Shown piece after piece: positions 54,658-63,509 of a stretch of DNA of 64,000 nt. A program made the position numbers and the translations under genes. Below the pieces are notes generated by a model that saw only the letters and a program-made list of their open reading frames with translations, was not told the DNA's origin and searched no databases. Origin of the DNA: an uncultured Bacteroidales bacterium (lineage in GTDB: Bacteria > Bacteroidota > Bacteroidia > Bacteroidales > UBA932); contig CALYTI010000003.1 of the NCBI GenBank assembly GCA_945487035.1, positions 1 to 64,000 on the forward strand, given 5' to 3'. Every line of letters begins with the position of its first letter. The stretch's first letter is position 1.

Positions 54658-57600
54658 ATGAAAAAGAGTCTATTAATGATTCTCGGAGCCGCCCTCCTTA
54701 TGGTCGGCTGTTCTAAGGAGCTTGAGACCAAGGTCGATGACCTTTCATCAAGACTTGATGCTCTTGAGGCTCAGGTAAAGGCCAACAAGGCTGCTATCGA
54801 CGAGCTCAAGAATGCAGATTTCATTACCGCTGTAGAAGAAACATCTACTGGTTGGGTAATTACTCTCAGCAATGGAAAGAAGCTGAACCTTTACAATGGT
54901 AAAGACGGAGCCAACGGTGCTGACGGACAGCCTGGCGCTGATGGTGACTCTTTCTTCTCAAGTGTAGTCGTCGAGGGTGACTATGTAGTCATTACCCTTA
55001 CTGACGGAACCAAAATCACAATTCCTTTCGTTGCCGAGTTCGCTCTCCAGCTTGCTCTCAACGATGTAGTTGTCGAGCCGTCCGCTACAGTACGCATCAA
55101 ATATGAAATCGTCGGCAAGACCGACAAGACCACAGTCAATGTTATCGCCAGCGGCAACTATGTTGCCAATATCGAAGGTGACGAGGTTGTTATCCTTTGC
55201 CCTGAGGTTCTTCAGGCAGGCCGTATGCTCGTATATGCAGACAACGGACTCGGAAGCACTTCCATCAAGACTATCGATGTTGACGGACAGAAGGTTTCTG
55301 TTGACAAGACTGACGTTGCAGGTCCATTCTGGGGTGGTTCCGCTACCTTCACAGTTGCTTCCAACGTAGAGGAGACAGTTGAGGTTGACCCTGCAGACCG
55401 CAGCTGGCTCTCAGTAGAGAGGACAAAGGCTGTTGTCAACAAGGAGTACACCGCCAAGATGGCCTCTACCCCTTATATGGACGCACGCAAGGGTACCATC
55501 TATGTAAAGGACCCTGCAGGCAAGATTATCCAGACCGTAAATGTTACCCAGAACGGTACCGGTTTCCCTATCTTCATCGAGTCTGCAAGCACGCAGTTCG
55601 CAACCTTCGCTGAGGCTATCGCTTACGGTGAGACCCTTGAAGATAAAGACATCCGTCTCTCTATTGCCCAGAGCCTTCTCAATCCTTTTACAACTGAGGA
55701 TATCTGCGTTATCCCTGCAGGCACAAAGAAGAACTGGGTTATCACAAAGCGCAGCATAGGCAATGCAGATCCAAGCCAGTGCATCTTCGGCGGTCTCCGC
55801 GTAGAGGGTGACTCTTGGGTAAACTGCTACGACTGTGCAATCCGTCCTTCCGGACTCGTTCCTCACAGCGGTGGAGTACAGTTCAATGGTTTTCCTTACG
55901 GAATCCTTGTTACCAACGCAACTACCGATGCTTGCCACGTAACCGTTTCCAATGTCGGCTTCCACGTTATTGAGGCTTTGAAGACAGCTCAGGGTACTCT
56001 CGTTGCTGTTGACGCTGATTCCAAGGCTGAGGTTAACCTCAACAGCCTTTACGGAAACGCAGGCGGATGCCGTTACGCTCAGATTTACGGAGGTAATGTT
56101 ACCTTCAGGGGCTGTGAAATAGCAAACTCATACTCTTATGCAGTCCGCATCGGCCAGAAGGGCACCAAGTGCACCCTCACAGGCAATATGGTTGACAACC
56201 CTACCTTCGTGGACCTCCACAGCACACTCGCCGACGCTACCGTTACCTTCGGTGACGGAGTTACCGATGACAACCACTACTCCAAGAACGTTACTCTCGT
56301 TGCAAAGGGAACCCCTGCAGGGACCGTTACCGTTCTTCCTGCAAGCGTAGTAGGCGCAGCTCCGGTTGAGGGCTCTGCAAAGGTATTCCTCAATGACTAT
56401 GGTTTCAACACCATCCAGGAGGCAGTTGACGCTTCAAAGGTTGGTGACCATATCCTCGTAACCGAAGGCGAATATCCTGAGGTTGTACGCATCTACAGCT
56501 GGAAGGACCTCACCATCGAGGGTGCAGACCAGTACAAGACTGTCATTGCCGGTGGTATCGAGATTGCCGGTGGTGCAACCATCAAGAACCTCACCGTGAA
56601 GTCAAAGCCGGGAGTAACTACCAACGAGCTTAAGGTCAGCATCTCCGGAGACGCTTATACATGGGGACATTACTTCCTGACCCGTATTGAGAACGGTGCA
56701 ACCAAGGTTGCTCTCGAGAAGGTTATCTTCGACGCTACCGACGAGACCGACAGCAACTTCCCTGGCACAATGTCAATGCTCTGGATTTCCCAGGCTCAGG
56801 AGGTTGTTGTAAGCGGATGTACCTTCAACACCACAGCAAAGGGTAGCTACTGCCCTAACCAGACCCACCAGGCCAAGGTTCTCTTCGAGAACAACGTCTT
56901 CAACGGAGGCGGAAAGAAGGGCTGGGCTCTCCGCGCTATGGATACCGACCTTATGACCGTATCCGGCAACGAGTTCCACAGCAAGTATGCAGTTGACGTT
57001 TACGAAGACTTCAAGGGAACCCTTACCCTCGGAGACGGCGTGAACGACAACAATATCTACGGAAGCGAGGTTGAGGAGGCTCTCCACGGAAACAAGGATG
57101 CTGCTCTTACGGCTGGTTCCGTATTCCTCCCTGAGGATGTTGCATTCGGCAAGCCTACAACTGCTGAGGGCGCCGTATTCAAGGCTGTCTGGACTGTCCA
57201 GTCACTTGAGGCAGGCATCCCTGAGTCACGCAACATCACCTTCGACGGAACCAATGTGATTTGCTCAGGCAATGCTAAGCCTTGGTGGACACCTGCAACT
57301 ATCGTCGCAGTTCGTGGCGGACAGGTTGTTTCTACCCTTGCCTGGAACAACGAGTGGGTTAACGGATTTACCGGAGCTGTTACCGGTCTTACAACCGTTC
57401 AGGACAATGGCGCTACCTGCGTTCTCGCCTGCAACGTTGCTTCAGAAGGTAACCAGTGGGCTGCTACCAACTCAGAGTTCAATGTTTACAAATACACAGG
57501 TCTTGAGAAGGTTGAGAAGGTTGTTTCCCTCAAGAGAGAATCGGCCGACAACAAGCGTATGGGTGACTATCTGTCCTTCAGGGGAACCTGGCAGGATGGT

Positions 57601-58173
57601 GCCATCCTCGTTTGCGAGGCCAACAACAATGCTCCTCGCGTTTACGAGTTCGCTGTTAAGGACGGTAAGGTTGCAGATGCTCCTGTCACATACCTCATCG
57701 ACGAAGAGGCCAGAGGAAAGAAGGGCGGTATCGCAGGTGTATTCCACGTTAAGGACAACCAGTACATCATCACCAACGAAGGTGCTTCTGCTTTTGTAGT
57801 AACCCTCGAGGGTGGTGAGGCCAAGTATGTTGCTAACCTTGATTTCTCTGCTTTCGGAGTAGGCAATATCCTCCGCACTCCTAAGTTCTTCAGCCTTAAC
57901 GGCAAGGAATATATGGCAGCTATCATCGGTACCTATGAAGGCACACAGCTTGTCGGTACAGCCAACCTGATTGTCATCGAAATCACAAACGGTGACCTTC
58001 TGGCTTCCATCGCTGCTGCTACCCCTGAGAACAGCCACGTGAAGGTTATCGAGAACTGCGCAGCCGGCAACGGATTTGCAGGTCTTGACGTGCTCGCACA
58101 GGGCGAGACCGTTTACATCGGCTACGGTGTAATTAACGGAGAGGTTGGACTTATCAAGTTCCGCAACCAGTAA
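54658..58173 (+). CDS. Giant modular lipoprotein: coiled coil, collagen-like segment, BACON, beta-helix, propeller-like end
   Basis: 1171 residues. Signal peptide with Cys-18 is followed by a short coiled coil (LETKVDDLSSRLDALEAQVK) and a DUF4988-like region (ITAVEETSTGWVITLSNGKK) with a Gly-X-Y run (GKDGANGADGQPGADGDS, about 83-100). Ig-like and BACON-like domains follow (about 120-305, WLSVERTKAVVNKEYTAKMA). Residues about 310-810 show parallel beta-helix repeats (IEIAGGATIKNLTVKS; VVVSGCTFNT; FENNVFNGG; VSGNEFHSK), and a propeller-like end (about 815-1171) resembles the preceding protein. The coiled coil may trimerise it. Beta-helices bind or cleave polysaccharides, but I see no certain catalytic residues. 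Confidence 0.7.
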   Translation: MKKSLLMILGAALLMVGCSKELETKVDDLSSRLDALEAQVKANKAAIDELKNADFITAVEETSTGWVITLSNGKKLNLYNGKDGANGADGQPGADGDSFFSSVVVEGDYVVITLTDGTKITIPFVAEFALQLALNDVVVEPSATVRIKYEIVGKTDKTTVNVIASGNYVANIEGDEVVILCPEVLQAGRMLVYADNGLGSTSIKTIDVDGQKVSVDKTDVAGPFWGGSATFTVASNVEETVEVDPADRSWLSVERTKAVVNKEYTAKMASTPYMDARKGTIYVKDPAGKIIQTVNVTQNGTGFPIFIESASTQFATFAEAIAYGETLEDKDIRLSIAQSLLNPFTTEDICVIPAGTKKNWVITKRSIGNADPSQCIFGGLRVEGDSWVNCYDCAIRPSGLVPHSGGVQFNGFPYGILVTNATTDACHVTVSNVGFHVIEALKTAQGTLVAVDADSKAEVNLNSLYGNAGGCRYAQIYGGNVTFRGCEIANSYSYAVRIGQKGTKCTLTGNMVDNPTFVDLHSTLADATVTFGDGVTDDNHYSKNVTLVAKGTPAGTVTVLPASVVGAAPVEGSAKVFLNDYGFNTIQEAVDASKVGDHILVTEGEYPEVVRIYSWKDLTIEGADQYKTVIAGGIEIAGGATIKNLTVKSKPGVTTNELKVSISGDAYTWGHYFLTRIENGATKVALEKVIFDATDETDSNFPGTMSMLWISQAQEVVVSGCTFNTTAKGSYCPNQTHQAKVLFENNVFNGGGKKGWALRAMDTDLMTVSGNEFHSKYAVDVYEDFKGTLTLGDGVNDNNIYGSEVEEALHGNKDAALTAGSVFLPEDVAFGKPTTAEGAVFKAVWTVQSLEAGIPESRNITFDGTNVICSGNAKPWWTPATIVAVRGGQVVSTLAWNNEWVNGFTGAVTGLTTVQDNGATCVLACNVASEGNQWAATNSEFNVYKYTGLEKVEKVVSLKRESADNKRMGDYLSFRGTWQDGAILVCEANNNAPRVYEFAVKDGKVADAPVTYLIDEEARGKKGGIAGVFHVKDNQYIITNEGASAFVVTLEGGEAKYVANLDFSAFGVGNILRTPKFFSLNGKEYMAAIIGTYEGTQLVGTANLIVIEITNGDLLASIAAATPENSHVKVIENCAAGNGFAGLDVLAQGETVYIGYGVINGEVGLIKFRNQ

Positions 58174-58207
58174 TCGGACAAGGTGCTTGCGCACCTACTA
58201 TACCAAC

Positions 58208-58240
58208 AGAGGGCGACCCGGATGGGCCGCCCTCTTTAAT
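58208..58240 (+). terminator. Terminator after operon C
   Basis: AGAGGGCG (58208-58215) pairs with CGCCCTCT (58228-58235), with further C-G pairs inside after one mismatch. The T tract is weak (TTTAATT). Confidence 0.7.
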
Positions 58241-58246
58241 TCTCGC

Positions 58247-58264
58247 TATTTTTGTGTATATTTG
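58247..58264 (+). promoter_or_regulatory. Promoter elements for operon E
   Basis: Two overlapping TAnnTTTG matches, TATTTTTG (58247-58254) and TATATTTG (58257-58264), lie 18 and 8 bases before the ATG at 58273. Which one is used cannot be told. Confidence 0.5.
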
Positions 58265-58272
58265 AATTCATT

Positions 58273-60012
58273 ATGAATTCTATCCGTATGAGCGCACTGT
58301 TTGCTACAATGCTGATTTCAGCAATGATGTCTGCTTGCGTAAAGCCTGCACCCACACCTGACCCCGGCCCCGGTCCGAAACCTCAGATTGAAACCCCTGC
58401 AATACTTTCGGTAAGTCTTCCCGTTTATCCGCAGGCTCAAATCACAATTGACGATTCCCTCAGCGCGGTAGATATTGTGCTCCCGTACGGCTCGAAGCTC
58501 GGCAGAACCCAGGTGGAATACGTTCTTACCGACAGCACCACCGCGGACCCCGCCAGCGGCTCGGTCCAGGACCTCTCCCAGCCGTTTAAGGTATTCCTTA
58601 CCGGCAAAAGCGGAGCAGCACGCAAATATGTGTTCAATACCACACTTGCCAAATCCAATCTTACCGCCTTCAAATGGATGACGATAAATGACTATTACAT
58701 CCAGGGCAGCAAGTCGGGAAGCGAAATCTCCTTCACCCTCCCTTACGGTGCCGACCTCAGCTCGCTGAGTATAAGCGTGGCCTCCGACAATATCCTGAGC
58801 TTCGAACCCGATATCACAACTAAGGCCGACCTCAGTTCACCTCTGACGGTGAAGGTAATAGCGGAAGATGGTGTGACCTTCAAGGAATATACTCTCAAGG
58901 CCGACAAATTCCCCGAAGAAACGGAGACGGTAAGGGCAGTCTATCTTCCTTCTCCTTCACACACATCCTCTTTTCTCAGCTACAACTCCGTATGCAAGTC
59001 CCTTGACCTGCTTCAGGAGCTCAACTTCAACTGCCTCTTCGTGGGCTGCTGGGACAAGGCAAAGGTAGCCTGGGACAGCGAAGTGCTGCTTGCCAACACC
59101 AACTACCAGTCCATCAGTGCGGGCAATATGTACCGCAATTACACCGGTGGAAGCGGTGATGCGCTTGCCGACATTATCAGCGAAGCCCATAAACGCAACA
59201 TAAAGGTCATACTATGGTTCGAATACGGCTTTATGCACCGTGTCGGAGGAGTGGACTTCACTGACCCTATTCTTGCAAAGCACCCGGGCTGGATTGGCTT
59301 CGGGTCCGACGGCAATTACTCCAACTACAACGGCACCGACTTCTATCTCAATGCCTATGACCCTCAGGTGCAGCAGTTTATGCTGGACCTCATACTTGAA
59401 GCCGTACGCCTCTATCCTGAGCTGGACGGAGTGCAGGGAGACGACCGTCTGCCGGCCAGTCCGCGTAACTCCGGCTATAACGAAAGCACCAAGGCGCTAT
59501 ATCTCGCCCAGACCGGGCGCGAAGCTCCGTCCGACTGCAACGATGCGGACTGGGTGAAGTGGCGTCTCGACATACTCAATGCCTTTGCAGTCCGTATGCA
59601 CGATGAGGTCAAGGCTCTCAACAGCAAATGCCTTGTATGCTTCGCTCCCAACAAATACCCTTGGGCGGAAGGTACCCTTATGCAATGCTGGCCGCAGTGG
59701 GTGAAGGACGGGGCTGTTGACCTTCTGACCGTCCAGTGCTATGTCACGGCCAATTACGAGAATGATGTCAACTCGCAGGCAGCCCTGATGAAGGAGAATT
59801 CCGACAGGATGCTCTTCCAGCCTGCTATGATACTCAAAAACGGCTCTGCCCTTCTGCCTGTGGAGCTTCTAAGCGAAGAACTCTGCCACAACCGCAGGGT
59901 AGGGACCCTCGGCGAAGCCCAGTTCTGGTTTGAAGGTCTCAACGAATCCGAGCAGGCCCGCAAATTGTTCAAACTTTTCTACAGTACCCCTGTTGCTTTC
60001 CCTGATTTATGA
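58273..60012 (+). CDS. GHL10 family glycoside hydrolase-like lipoprotein 4 with N-terminal Ig-like repeats
   Basis: 579 residues. Signal peptide with Cys-22, then a proline-rich linker (PAPTPDPGPGPKP). Two DUF5018-like Ig domains (about 45-215) precede a GHL10 barrel (about 220-579): VRAVYLPSPSHTSSFLSYNS, LLQELNFNCLFVGCW, EAHKRNIKVILWFEYGFM, YLNAYDPQVQQFMLDLILEA and ELDGVQGDDRLPASP. This copy is closer to classic COG1649 proteins than the three in operons A and B. It overlaps the NAGPA gene by ATGA. ATG 58273 opens the signal peptide; an earlier in-frame ATG at 58252 is within the promoter. Confidence 0.85.
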   Translation: MNSIRMSALFATMLISAMMSACVKPAPTPDPGPGPKPQIETPAILSVSLPVYPQAQITIDDSLSAVDIVLPYGSKLGRTQVEYVLTDSTTADPASGSVQDLSQPFKVFLTGKSGAARKYVFNTTLAKSNLTAFKWMTINDYYIQGSKSGSEISFTLPYGADLSSLSISVASDNILSFEPDITTKADLSSPLTVKVIAEDGVTFKEYTLKADKFPEETETVRAVYLPSPSHTSSFLSYNSVCKSLDLLQELNFNCLFVGCWDKAKVAWDSEVLLANTNYQSISAGNMYRNYTGGSGDALADIISEAHKRNIKVILWFEYGFMHRVGGVDFTDPILAKHPGWIGFGSDGNYSNYNGTDFYLNAYDPQVQQFMLDLILEAVRLYPELDGVQGDDRLPASPRNSGYNESTKALYLAQTGREAPSDCNDADWVKWRLDILNAFAVRMHDEVKALNSKCLVCFAPNKYPWAEGTLMQCWPQWVKDGAVDLLTVQCYVTANYENDVNSQAALMKENSDRMLFQPAMILKNGSALLPVELLSEELCHNRRVGTLGEAQFWFEGLNESEQARKLFKLFYSTPVAFPDL

Positions 60013-61370
60013 AAAAGCAGATGACACTTCTTGCAATGGCCCTTTTGGCGGCTCTTTCCTGCACCCCTAAATACTCCGGAGATGACGACTGGCCGGATCC
60101 GGACAATATCCAGAAGGATACCACTAACATCCCTCCTAAGGATACCCTGGACCCCGTTGACCCACCGAAAGACACTGTGGTTTCCAATGGCCCGAGCTTC
60201 GAAATCGCTGACTTTCAGGTATCCCATCATTCGGTAGGGCTCGCCCTCAAGCTGCTTGACGGCAAGGGGGAGAAATGCAACCTGGGTGTGAAGCTCGACG
60301 GCAGGGAAGTGGAGGTTCATAAGAAAATCAAGGACGGTGAGACCACCCTCTTCAGCATCAATTGCCTGAAGCAGGGAGAAGACAATACTCTTCGTCTCTT
60401 CGCCCGCAATTCAATGGACACGACCTGGATGGAGAAGAGCGTCAGACTCGAAGAAGCTCCTTCCGCCTACAAAGTGGACTGGACGGATATCAGCGGGGAG
60501 TACTCCATGCCCGACGGCGTGAAGCTCTACAAGGCCGGTTCCAGCGTCACAGGGCGCAATGTCAATATGTGGTACGCCATAGCCGATATGTCCAAGGTCG
60601 CCCTGCGCACCACCCTTGCTTCTACCGTCACCACCCCGACCGACCAGGTGCAGAAGGTGCTTTCTGCCGAGGGGGATGTCTATGTGACCGTCAACGGAGG
60701 CTATTTCGCCTCCCCTTCGGGCTCTTATTCGCACCTCACGGATAAAGGCGTGCGCAAGGCAAAGAACATAGCCACCCTCACCCGCAGCGCCTCCTATTAT
60801 GTTACCCGCGGAGCCTTTGGCGTGGACGAGAAGGGAACGCCTTCCATTTATTGGATATTCGACGAAAGTTCCTTTACCTCCGCCTACACTTCGCCGCTCC
60901 CTGTGGTTGACGGCGGCCCGGTGCTCTCCACCTCCGAGACCTTCCCGTCCGAGCAGCTTAAATGGGCTCCATACGAGGCAGTCGGTGGCGCGCCCGTGCT
61001 TCTGAGGGATGGACGCATCTGCTTCGACTATCTGAAAACCCCTGACGGGAAATATTATACCAACTGCGAGCTGTTGCAAAGCGACATATTTGCCGAAGGC
61101 TTGCGCGCTCCGAGAACGGCCGTGGGCTACACCGCTGACGGCTCGGTTGTGCTCTTCATCTGCGACGGGCGCGATTCGGGCGGCAGCAAGGGCCTTACCC
61201 TTGACGAGGAGGCCCGCATCCTGCTGGGACTCGGCTGCACAGATGCCCTCAACCTCGACGGAGGCGGCTCTACCGCAATGGTGGCGGGCAATAACGGCAC
61301 CCTGCTCAACTGCCCTTCAGACGGCAGCGAGCGTAAGGTGCTGCACTTCGTTTCTTTTGTAAAGAAGTAG
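60009..61370 (+). CDS. Phosphodiester glycosidase family (NAGPA/DUF2233) lipoprotein 2
   Basis: 453 residues. Signal peptide with Cys-18, a long Asp/Pro/Thr linker (about 20-60), an Ig-like module (about 62-150, KCNLGVKLDGREVEVHKKIK) and the NAGPA domain: DVYVTVNGGYFASPSG, VVDGGPVLSTSE, APRTAVGYTADGSVVLF and TDALNLDGGGSTAMV. The first copy (30204) lacks the extra module. By family it should hydrolyse a sugar-1-phosphodiester at the cell surface or in the periplasm. Coupled to the GHL10 gene upstream and one base from the flippase downstream. Confidence 0.85.
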   Translation: MKKQMTLLAMALLAALSCTPKYSGDDDWPDPDNIQKDTTNIPPKDTLDPVDPPKDTVVSNGPSFEIADFQVSHHSVGLALKLLDGKGEKCNLGVKLDGREVEVHKKIKDGETTLFSINCLKQGEDNTLRLFARNSMDTTWMEKSVRLEEAPSAYKVDWTDISGEYSMPDGVKLYKAGSSVTGRNVNMWYAIADMSKVALRTTLASTVTTPTDQVQKVLSAEGDVYVTVNGGYFASPSGSYSHLTDKGVRKAKNIATLTRSASYYVTRGAFGVDEKGTPSIYWIFDESSFTSAYTSPLPVVDGGPVLSTSETFPSEQLKWAPYEAVGGAPVLLRDGRICFDYLKTPDGKYYTNCELLQSDIFAEGLRAPRTAVGYTADGSVVLFICDGRDSGGSKGLTLDEEARILLGLGCTDALNLDGGGSTAMVAGNNGTLLNCPSDGSERKVLHFVSFVKK

Positions 61371-61371
61371 A

Positions 61372-62814
61372 ATGAATCTCAAGTCTCTTGCCAAGGATAC
61401 TGCCATTTACGGACTGAGCAGCATTGTGGGAAGGTTCCTCAATTACCTTCTCGTCATACTCTATACCTACAAGATTCCTGCGGAAAGCGGAGGCTACGGC
61501 ATAGTGACCAATCTCTATGCCTATTCGGCCCTGCTCTTCGCCCTGCTGACCTTCGGAATGGAAACCACCTTCTTCCGCTTCGCCTCCAAGGACGGGGAAG
61601 ACGCGAAGATGGTTTACAGCACCGCGCTCAGGCTGGTGGGCAGCGTCTCGCTCGTCTTCATAGCCCTGGTTTTCGTCTTCCTTCGCCCGGTCAGCGCGGC
61701 GATGGGCTATGCTTCCCATCCGGAGTACATTGCCTGCTTCGCACTGATTGCCGGACTTGATTCCTTCCAGGCCATAATGTTCGGCCGCCTGCGCCAGCAG
61801 CGCAAAGCCCTCAAGTTTATGGGCCTGAAGATGATGTTCATAGGGCTCAATATTGCCCTGAACCTCTTCATCTTCCTGCTTCTGCCGCGCACCGGCTGGG
61901 GCGCTGAACTTTTTTGGCGTTTTGACGGGGGCGTGGGCCTTATCTTTTTCGCCAACCTGCTGTGCACCGCGCTTGTGAGCCTGGGCTTCATCCCTGAAAT
62001 CAAGGGCATAGCCTACGGCTTCGACCGCGCCCTTGCAGGGAGGATGCTGCGCTACAGTATGCCTCTGCTTCTGCTCAGCCTCGTGGGCATACTCAACCAG
62101 GTGGCGGATAAAATCCTCTTCCCTTACCTTATGCCGGGAGATGAGGGGCAGGTGCAGCTCGGCATCTACGGCGCCTGCGTCAAGATAGCTATGATTATGT
62201 CCCTGCTCACGCAGGCCTTCCGCTATGCCTACGAGCCCATCGTCTTCGCAGGCAAGGATAAGGCGAGCCCCGACACCTTGCCGGAGGGGATGAAATATTT
62301 CGTGCTTTTCACCATCTTCGCCTGGCTTGCCGTGATGTTCTGGATGCCGGTGCTCAGGCATTTCATCCAGCCGGGCTACTGGGAGGGCCTGAATGTCGTG
62401 CCTATCGTGATGGCAGCGGAAATCTTTATGGGCATATATTTCAACCTCTCCTTCTGGTACAAGCTTTCCGACCAGACCTGGTGGGGCGCCGTGATGAGCG
62501 CGGTCGGCGCAGCGGCGATGATTCTTACCAATGTCCTGCTCGTCCCGAAGATCGGCTATATGGCCTGCGCCTGGGGCGGCTTCGCGGGCTACGGCATCGC
62601 TATGCTGATGAGCTTCTTTATCGGGCAGAAGAAATACCCTATACGCTACGACCTGCGCACTATGGGCCGATTCCTGCTGCTCGGAGTGCTTATGTACCTG
62701 GTTTACAGGGGGCTGGAAGGCTTCATCCCGTCCTGGGCCTGCGTTGTGGTGGGCTCTGTGATGCTGCTTGGCTACCTGCTGCTTGTTTATAAGGAAATCA
62801 AAAGAAACAGATAA
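61372..62814 (+). CDS. Polysaccharide flippase (Wzx/MATE-like oligosaccharide exporter)
   Basis: 480 residues with about 12-14 hydrophobic segments. The start (LAKDTAIYGLSSIVGRFLNY) and middle (MLRYSMPLLLLSLVGILNQV, DKILFPYLMPG) are typical of the polysaccharide biosynthesis flippase family, which moves undecaprenyl-linked glycans or lipids across the inner membrane. In Bacteroidota such genes often stand near housekeeping genes rather than in a capsule cluster, as here. It ends in TAATG overlap with the isomerase gene. Confidence 0.85.
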   Translation: MNLKSLAKDTAIYGLSSIVGRFLNYLLVILYTYKIPAESGGYGIVTNLYAYSALLFALLTFGMETTFFRFASKDGEDAKMVYSTALRLVGSVSLVFIALVFVFLRPVSAAMGYASHPEYIACFALIAGLDSFQAIMFGRLRQQRKALKFMGLKMMFIGLNIALNLFIFLLLPRTGWGAELFWRFDGGVGLIFFANLLCTALVSLGFIPEIKGIAYGFDRALAGRMLRYSMPLLLLSLVGILNQVADKILFPYLMPGDEGQVQLGIYGACVKIAMIMSLLTQAFRYAYEPIVFAGKDKASPDTLPEGMKYFVLFTIFAWLAVMFWMPVLRHFIQPGYWEGLNVVPIVMAAEIFMGIYFNLSFWYKLSDQTWWGAVMSAVGAAAMILTNVLLVPKIGYMACAWGGFAGYGIAMLMSFFIGQKKYPIRYDLRTMGRFLLLGVLMYLVYRGLEGFIPSWACVVVGSVMLLGYLLLVYKEIKRNR

Positions 62815-63509
62815 TGAAAAAGATTATGACCGCTATTGCACTTTCTGCAGCCCTGCTTTGCGCATCCGGCTGCCGCAACTCCAAAAAGGCTGAAAACACT
62901 CAGGCCGCCCAGGAGGCTCCTGCCGACACCCTTCAGACGGATTCTCTCAAGACCGCCTGCGCTGAGCCGAGCATTTCCCAGAAACTCGCCGCCCTTCCTG
63001 CCGAGCCTCAGTTCGACATTGTTACCACTATGGGAACAATACGCGTGAAACTCTATGCCGACACACCTAAGCACAGGGCCAATTTTGCCAAGCTCGCCCT
63101 TGAAGGCTTCTATGACGGGATTCTCTTCCACCGTGTGATTGAGGGCTTTATGATTCAGGGCGGAGACCCTTTGACAAAGGAGACCGAAGACCACAGCCTT
63201 TGGGGTACCGGAGGACCGGGATACACCGTTCCTGCTGAGTTCGTCGCCGAGCACGTGCACAAAAAGGGAGCGCTGGCTGCTGCCCGCAGGGGCGATGCCG
63301 CCAATCCTTACAAGGAGTCCAGCGGTTCGCAGTTCTACATTGTCCACGACGGCAATGCCTGCTTCCACCTCAACGGTGACTACAGCGTTTTCGGAGAGAC
63401 GGTTGACGGCTTCGATGTTATTGACAAGATTGCTTCGGTTGATGTGGACTATCGCGACTGCCCTCTGGTGCCGGTTAAGATTGTTAAAGTATTGCCTGTT
63501 GAGGAGTGA
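62814..63509 (+). CDS. Cyclophilin-type peptidyl-prolyl isomerase lipoprotein
   Basis: 231 residues. Lipoprotein signal peptide with Cys-20 (SGCRNSKKAENTQAAQ), an Ala/Pro-rich linker and a cyclophilin domain from about residue 62: IVTTMGTIRVKLYADTPKHR, GILFHRVIEGFMIQGGDP, SSGSQFYIVHDG and FGETVDGFDVIDKI. It catalyses cis-trans isomerisation of proline bonds, presumably folding envelope proteins in the periplasm. It overlaps both neighbours. Confidence 0.93.
   Translation: MKKIMTAIALSAALLCASGCRNSKKAENTQAAQEAPADTLQTDSLKTACAEPSISQKLAALPAEPQFDIVTTMGTIRVKLYADTPKHRANFAKLALEGFYDGILFHRVIEGFMIQGGDPLTKETEDHSLWGTGGPGYTVPAEFVAEHVHKKGALAAARRGDAANPYKESSGSQFYIVHDGNACFHLNGDYSVFGETVDGFDVIDKIASVDVDYRDCPLVPVKIVKVLPVEE

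Noticed and set aside
61306..62361. 351-codon minus-strand frame rich in His and Glu over the flippase gene
   Set aside because: Composition is that of an antisense shadow of a membrane protein gene; no start context or homology.
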